The translations under genes and the position numbers were made by a program. Below, piece after piece: positions 5,541 through 8,719 of a DNA stretch of 8,719 bases. Under the pieces are notes generated by a model. It was not told where the DNA came from and made no database searches. It was given only the letters and a program-made list of their open reading frames with translations. Position 1 is the first letter of the stretch, and every line of letters begins with the position of its first letter. The DNA is from Bacillota bacterium (GTDB lineage: Bacteria > Bacillota > Clostridia > Christensenellales > Borkfalkiaceae). The stretch spans positions 1-8,719 of the forward strand of contig JAETTR010000038.1 in NCBI GenBank assembly GCA_021768985.1, written 5' to 3'.

Positions 5541-6212
5541 TTACTTTCTCTCCTTTCCTTCGCCTTGTTGTTTCAACCGGAAAAACAGCGTTTTCGCGGC
5601 GTCCGTCTCCGCCGCCTTTTTGCTCGCGCCCTCGCCCGCCGCTTCCTCGCCGAGCGCGCGCACGCGGCATACGTAATTCCCGTTCCTGTTCTCCGTCTCG
5701 TATACGGGCGTGTTCTTCGTGCGCTCCTGCACGAGCTCCTGCAACAGCGTTTTATAATTCTGCGTTTCGGTGACGGTCAGAAAGCGCGCGAGAAACTTTT
5801 CCGCCGCGCCCATGCCGCCGTCGAGATAAATCCCCGCCACGACCGCTTCGAACAGGTTGGAAGCCGTCTTTCCCTTCACGTTGCTCTCCCCGCCCGAAAA
5901 GCGGAGAAACCGCATCAGCCGCGCCCGTTCTTCGGCGCGGCTCAGCGCGTTCTGCGACACGTATTGCTTGCGCAGTTCGGTGAGCTTTCCCTCGTCCGCC
6001 GAACAGTTTTTAAACAGATTTTCGGTGACGGAGAGCTCGAGCACCGCGTCGCCCAGAAATTCCAGCCGTTCGTTGCTCGGCTCGCCGCTCACGTTCGTAT
6101 ACGACGCGTGCGTAAAGCACGTTTTGAGCAGCGCTTTGTCGCGGAAGCGGTACCCGATCGCCTTCTCGGCAAGCGCCGCCGTCTGCTCCGTCCAGTCCTC
6201 TCCGCTATTCAT
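5541..6212 (-). CDS. rnc: Ribonuclease III, with Asn at a conserved catalytic Asp position
   Basis: RNase III cleaves double-stranded RNA, including rRNA precursors. The 223-residue protein has the nuclease domain first, with signature NERLEFLGDAVLEL (48-61, carrying Glu51 and Asp55), then SNLFEAVVAGIYLDGG (118-133) with Glu122. A C-terminal double-stranded-RNA-binding domain follows (about 152-213, ending GASKKAAETDAAKTLF). The family normally has Asp three residues before the second catalytic Glu (Asp114 in E. coli, Asp107 in Aquifex). Here it is Asn119, codon AAC at 5858-5856. The other acidic residues are intact. ATG 6212-6210 is chosen because GAGGG lies about 8 nt upstream and homology starts just after; the upstream in-frame TTG at 6242 lies deep in plsX. 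The gene overlaps the plsX end by 8 nt and is followed by smc after one base. Confidence 0.96.
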   Translation of the reverse strand: MNSGEDWTEQTAALAEKAIGYRFRDKALLKTCFTHASYTNVSGEPSNERLEFLGDAVLELSVTENLFKNCSADEGKLTELRKQYVSQNALSRAEERARLMRFLRFSGGESNVKGKTASNLFEAVVAGIYLDGGMGAAEKFLARFLTVTETQNYKTLLQELVQERTKNTPVYETENRNGNYVCRVRALGEEAAGEGASKKAAETDAAKTLFFRLKQQGEGKERK

Positions 6213-7233
6213 CGATCGTGCCCTCGATCGCGGTGCCCGCAAGCGCTTCGGAAATATTGCCGATGAGGTTCCCGCGGTAGGCGTCCACCGCCTGCACCAC
6301 GGAGGGGGTAATGCTCTTCGCCTTCGAGGACCCGTGCGACTTGATCACGACCTTCTTTAACCCGAGGAACACCGACCCGCCCAGCCGCGCGTAGTCGAGC
6401 ATGTTTTTCAGTTTGCCGATCTGCTTTTTCGCGCAGAGATAGGAGAGCTTGCTCCCCAGAGAAGCGCGGAATTCCTTGTTTAAAATCGCGGAGACGGTCT
6501 TGCCGCAGCCCTCGATGGATTTTAAGGCGATATTGCCCGAGAACCCGTCGGACACGGCGACGTCCGCGTCGCCGTACATGATGTCCCGCCCCTCGATATT
6601 CCCGATAAAATTCACCCCTTTCGTCTGCTTCAGCAGCTGATGCGCCTCCTGATGCAGGGGATCGCCCTTGTGCTCCTCCGCGCCGTTCGTTAAAAGCCCC
6701 ACGCGGGGATTCTCCACGCCGAACGCCGCCTTGGCGTAGGCGGAAGCCATGACCCCGAACTGCGCGAGATAGGCGGGCTTGCATTCCGCGTTCGCGCCGC
6801 AATCGCACAGCAGAGTGCGCGTGCCGCGCACGTTGGGAATGCCGGGGCAGAGCGCCGGACGAAGCACTCCTTTGATTCTGCCCACGAACATGATCCCGCC
6901 CGTGAGCACCGCGCCCGTGGACCCCGCCGAAACGAATCCGCCCACGTCCTCGCGTTCCTTTAACAATTTCAACCCGACGACGAGCGAACTGTCGCGCTTG
7001 CTCCGCACGGCGGAGGTGGGCATGTCGTCGTTGGTGATGACCTCCGTGCAGTGGACGATCTCCACGCGCGAAGCGTCGTACTTATATTTTTCGAGCTCGA
7101 TGCGAATGAGATTTTCGTCGCCCGTTAAGATCACGGAAAAGTCCTTTCTTTCTTTCAGCGCGAGAACCGCGCCCTTCACGATTTCGGCGGGAGCGTTGTC
7201 GCCGCCCATGGCGTCTACCACGATTTTCAGCAT
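6205..7233 (-). CDS. plsX: PlsX, phosphate acyltransferase (acyl-ACP to acyl-phosphate)
   Basis: PlsX converts acyl-ACP to acyl-phosphate, the donor used by PlsY to start phospholipid synthesis; it is a peripheral membrane enzyme. The 342-residue protein has the family opening MLKIVVDAMGGDNAPAEIV (1-19), VGGFVSAGSTGAVLTGG, the GAEEHKGDPLHQEA segment, NIEGRDIMYGDADVAVSDGFSGN, and the late LGLKKVVIKSHGSS region. Length and motifs are complete. AAGGAG lies about 11 nt before the ATG, slightly far but the best site. It is the first gene of the unit plsX-rnc-smc-ftsY. In Bacillus the cluster also holds fapR, fab genes and acpP around plsX. Here none lies between plsX and rnc, and the gene before it is a metal transporter. 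Confidence 0.96.
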   Translation of the reverse strand: MLKIVVDAMGGDNAPAEIVKGAVLALKERKDFSVILTGDENLIRIELEKYKYDASRVEIVHCTEVITNDDMPTSAVRSKRDSSLVVGLKLLKEREDVGGFVSAGSTGAVLTGGIMFVGRIKGVLRPALCPGIPNVRGTRTLLCDCGANAECKPAYLAQFGVMASAYAKAAFGVENPRVGLLTNGAEEHKGDPLHQEAHQLLKQTKGVNFIGNIEGRDIMYGDADVAVSDGFSGNIALKSIEGCGKTVSAILNKEFRASLGSKLSYLCAKKQIGKLKNMLDYARLGGSVFLGLKKVVIKSHGSSKAKSITPSVVQAVDAYRGNLIGNISEALAGTAIEGTIDE

Positions 7234-7266
7234 ATCCGTTTTCTCTCCTTATAATCTGAACCCGTT

Positions 7267-7349
7267 CCCGATAATTATAACATATTTTTGCGGAAAATTA
7301 CAAACGGTTCGCAATCGCATTCCGCAATTTTTCGGGGGAAATTATCGGG
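7267..7349. repeat. Nested dyad symmetry covering the plsX promoter
   Basis: CCCGATAATT (7267-7276) is the exact reverse complement of AATTATCGGG (7340-7349). Inside it TTGCGGAA (7288-7295) is the exact reverse complement of TTCCGCAA (7320-7327). Both pairs share a centre at about 7308. The outer left arm overlaps the plsX -10 box, and the whole fills most of the 120-nt gap between the transporter stop and plsX. It could be a regulator site, a read-through RNA structure or an old mini-element. No clear terminator with a T-run follows the transporter gene here. Confidence 0.6.
7274..7303 (-). promoter_or_regulatory. Extended -10 promoter of the plsX-rnc-smc-ftsY unit
   Basis: On the minus strand TGTTATAAT (7282-7274) gives a perfect -10 with the extended TGn element. 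TTGTAA (7303-7298) lies 18 nt upstream as a moderate -35. The expected start near 7267 gives a leader of about 33 nt containing AAGGAG. Confidence 0.7.
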
Positions 7350-7353
7350 CGGC

Positions 7354-8466
7354 TCACTCCCGCTCGACGGAAATCACCGGTTCGTAATCGCACAGCAGAC
7401 GCACGGCGCGCTCTACGTCGTTTTTGATCTCCGCGTCCTTTTTCGGGCAGGAAAAAGGAATCCCGACTTCGAACAGGATTTTTCCGCGCCCGCCGCGCAC
7501 GATCCGGAAATCGTGCAGTTCCATACCCTCCGTCATGCCCTCCGTCGCGGCACAGATCCGCTCCTTCAACGACTGGGCTTCGGAATCCTTTAAATCGACG
7601 GGATCGAGATGCGCCGTAAGCTCCACGCCCGTCTCCGCAAGCACCCGCCGTTCCAGCCCGTCGATCACCTCGTGCGCCGTGACCGAAGGCAATCCCGCGG
7701 GCATTTCGATGTGCGCCGTGGCGAAATATTTGTTGGGACCGTAGCGGTAGATACGCAGATCGTGCACGCCGAGCACGCCGTTTCCGTTCAAAATAAATTC
7801 GCGGATCCGCTCGCTCACGGCGGGATCGGGCGCCTGACCGAGCAACTTCGAACTCGCTTCCCGCACGATTTTCACCCCCTGCCACACGATAAACAGCGCG
7901 ACGAGAAGCCCCGCGTAGCCGTCGGCGGGAAGTCCGCACGTTTCGGATAATACGACGCCCAGCGCGACGGCGGACGTGGCGATGCAGTCGCACAGACTGT
8001 CCGTCGCGGCGGCGCGCAGAGGATCGGATCCGATCGCCTTCGCCGTGGCGCGGTACAGCGCGAACATGCCCGCCTTCACGAGCACGGAAACGCCGAGCGT
8101 GACGTAGATCCACACGTTCCCCTGCGCGGTTCCGCCCGCGACGATCTTCCCGACGGACTCCCGCAGAAGCTCTACGGCGAGCAGAAGCACGAGAAATCCG
8201 ATCAGCATAGAGGCGATATACTCCGCGCGTTGGTGCCCGTAGGGATGTTCCTTGTCGGCGGGCTTCGAAGAGATGCGGAAAGACGCGAGCGAAGCCGCGC
8301 TGCTCCCGCAGTCGCTTAAATTATTCGCGCCGTCCGCGGCGAGCGAGAGCAGTCCGAACGCCAGACCGAGCGACATTTTCGCCGCCGCCAGAAGCGCGTT
8401 CAGAACGATGCCGACCGCGCTGACGACGATTCCCCGTTTCGTACGAATGGTTTCGTTTTGTTCCAT
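7354..8466 (-). CDS. Cation diffusion facilitator transporter, probably manganese type
   Basis: The 370-residue inner-membrane antiporter exports divalent metal against protons. Six hydrophobic segments are visible (about 12-33, 36-60, 84-102, 117-137, 157-176 and 183-200), followed by a cytoplasmic dimerisation domain (about 208-290, VLGVHDLRIYRYGPNKYFA) and an extra roughly 80-residue C-terminal part with a similar HDFRIVRGG start. Helix 2 reads DGANNLSD (Asp45, Asn49) with HPYGHQRAE after it, and helix 5 has Asp156 and Asp160 (DSLCD). Asp-x3-Asp in helix 5, rather than His-x3-Asp, is the pattern associated with manganese members, so Mn is favoured over Zn by inference. ATG 8466 is chosen because a near-consensus promoter ends 6 nt upstream. 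The earlier in-frame TTG at 8505 lies upstream of that promoter. No ribosome-binding site exists, implying leaderless translation. It diverges from the mazF-like gene. Confidence 0.93.
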   Translation of the reverse strand: MEQNETIRTKRGIVVSAVGIVLNALLAAAKMSLGLAFGLLSLAADGANNLSDCGSSAASLASFRISSKPADKEHPYGHQRAEYIASMLIGFLVLLLAVELLRESVGKIVAGGTAQGNVWIYVTLGVSVLVKAGMFALYRATAKAIGSDPLRAAATDSLCDCIATSAVALGVVLSETCGLPADGYAGLLVALFIVWQGVKIVREASSKLLGQAPDPAVSERIREFILNGNGVLGVHDLRIYRYGPNKYFATAHIEMPAGLPSVTAHEVIDGLERRVLAETGVELTAHLDPVDLKDSEAQSLKERICAATEGMTEGMELHDFRIVRGGRGKILFEVGIPFSCPKKDAEIKNDVERAVRLLCDYEPVISVERE

Positions 8467-8472
8467 AACACT

Positions 8473-8501
8473 ATTATACACGGAATTGCATGCGTTGTCA
8501 C
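8473..8501 (-). promoter_or_regulatory. Promoter of the transporter gene, predicting a leaderless mRNA
   Basis: On the minus strand GTGACA (8501-8496) is five of six to the -35 consensus and TATAAT (8478-8473) is perfect, with a 17-nt spacer. The 6 nt between the -10 and ATG 8466 put the usual start point on the A of the ATG or within a base or two of it. Confidence 0.75.
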
Positions 8502-8547
8502 GCAAGGACGGACGAAACGGGTATATTTTTTCGGAAAATCGTCAATC

Positions 8548-8579
8548 ATATCCCCGCGGTGAGCAAAAAATATCCCCGC
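8548..8579. repeat. Direct repeat ATATCCCCGC, 22-nt period, upstream of the toxin gene
   Basis: ATATCCCCGC occurs at 8548-8557 and again at 8570-8579, about two helical turns apart. Just after it, CCGCTA (8576-8581) and TAGCGG (8592-8597) form a 6-bp inverted repeat around a possible -10 (TATGAT, 8587-8592). No good -35 is visible at the right distance. The position suits an operator for the mazF-like gene, but the binding factor is unknown. Confidence 0.45.
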
Positions 8580-8623
8580 TACATAGTATGATAGCGGAGG
8601 AAGCTCACGAAAGAAGGTGTTTT

Positions 8624-8719
8624 ATGGTGATCAAACGCGGAGAACTTTACTATGCGGATTTATCCCCCGTCGTGGGGAGCGAACAGGGCGGCGTGCGCCC
8701 CGTTTTGGTCGTGCAGAAC
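8624..8719 (+). CDS. mazF: MazF/EndoA (PemK-like) endoribonuclease toxin, N-terminal 32 residues (cut by window edge)
   Basis: The visible peptide contains KRGELYYADLSPVVGSEQGG followed by VRPVLVVQN. This is the diagnostic start of the MazF/EndoA family, which cleaves mRNA at short specific sequences. The RG-x-x-Y and GSEQGG-x-RP motifs, including the catalytic-region Arg, are present. The start is set by AAGGTG 4 nt before ATG 8624 and by homology. Only 157 nt separate it from the divergent transporter start, with no ORF for an EndoAI/MazE antitoxin, which in Bacillus and many clostridia lies directly upstream. The antitoxin may lie downstream, be elsewhere, or be absent. The C-terminal part is outside the window. 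Confidence 0.9.
   Translation, partial: MVIKRGELYYADLSPVVGSEQGGVRPVLVVQN

Noticed and set aside
6213..6242. 10-codon N-terminal extension of RNase III from a TTG
   Set aside because: It lies within plsX, lacks a good ribosome-binding site and is Arg-rich. ATG 6212 fits better.
5334..6266. 310-codon plus-strand ORF across smc and rnc
   Set aside because: It spans the antisense of two well-supported genes and has no ribosome-binding site or family match.
8467..8505. 13-codon extension of the transporter from a TTG
   Set aside because: It contains the -10 box of the likely promoter and has no ribosome-binding site.

Overview
The window looks like a chromosomal stretch from a Bacillota bacterium, most likely an uncultured or gut-type clostridium. 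The main evidence is the minus-strand order plsX, rnc, smc, ftsY and then ylxM, which is the classical Gram-positive neighbourhood (ylxM is normally followed by ffh). Strong A/G-rich Shine-Dalgarno sequences, sigma-A type promoters and a multi-hairpin repeat of a kind I associate with gut Clostridia point the same way. The taxonomic call below phylum level is inference. The housekeeping genes are GC-rich, with many G/C third positions. This is why long false ORFs appear opposite smc, rnc, plsX and the transporter.

Layout, right to left. At the right edge is the start of a plus-strand MazF/EndoA-type toxin gene (8624-8719, cut by the window) with no antitoxin gene directly upstream. Facing away from it is a cation diffusion facilitator transporter (7354-8466, minus), probably for manganese, with a predicted leaderless mRNA. 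A 120-nt gap holds a promoter inside a nested dyad symmetry. It is followed by the tightly packed minus-strand unit plsX (8-nt overlap) rnc (1-nt gap) smc, then a 229-nt gap full of inverted repeats, then ftsY. The unit covers phospholipid synthesis (PlsX), double-stranded RNA processing (RNase III), chromosome condensation (SMC) and membrane targeting of ribosomes (FtsY).

Left of ftsY the conserved order is interrupted by roughly 700 nt. This stretch contains a cloverleaf-like multi-hairpin repeat (689-771), a strong terminator (628-664), a small Cro/C1-type regulator on the plus strand (421-624) and, divergently, an unknown 63-residue protein on the minus strand (138-329). The two small genes are clearly AT-rich compared with the rest and share a short control region with an inverted repeat. 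They look like a small acquired module. Conserved order resumes at the left edge with ylxM (1-85, minus, cut), the regulator-like partner of the signal recognition particle operon.

The most unusual signals are non-coding. An identical 20-nt repeat sits directly at the stop codons of both smc and ftsY. A terminator has a 3' arm that doubles as the -35 box of the ylxM promoter. An 83-nt nested dyad lies over the plsX promoter. Two minus-strand genes have extremely short or absent 5' leaders. In the proteins, RNase III carries Asn where the family has a conserved active-site Asp. I see no CRISPR array, tRNA, rRNA or complete insertion sequence.
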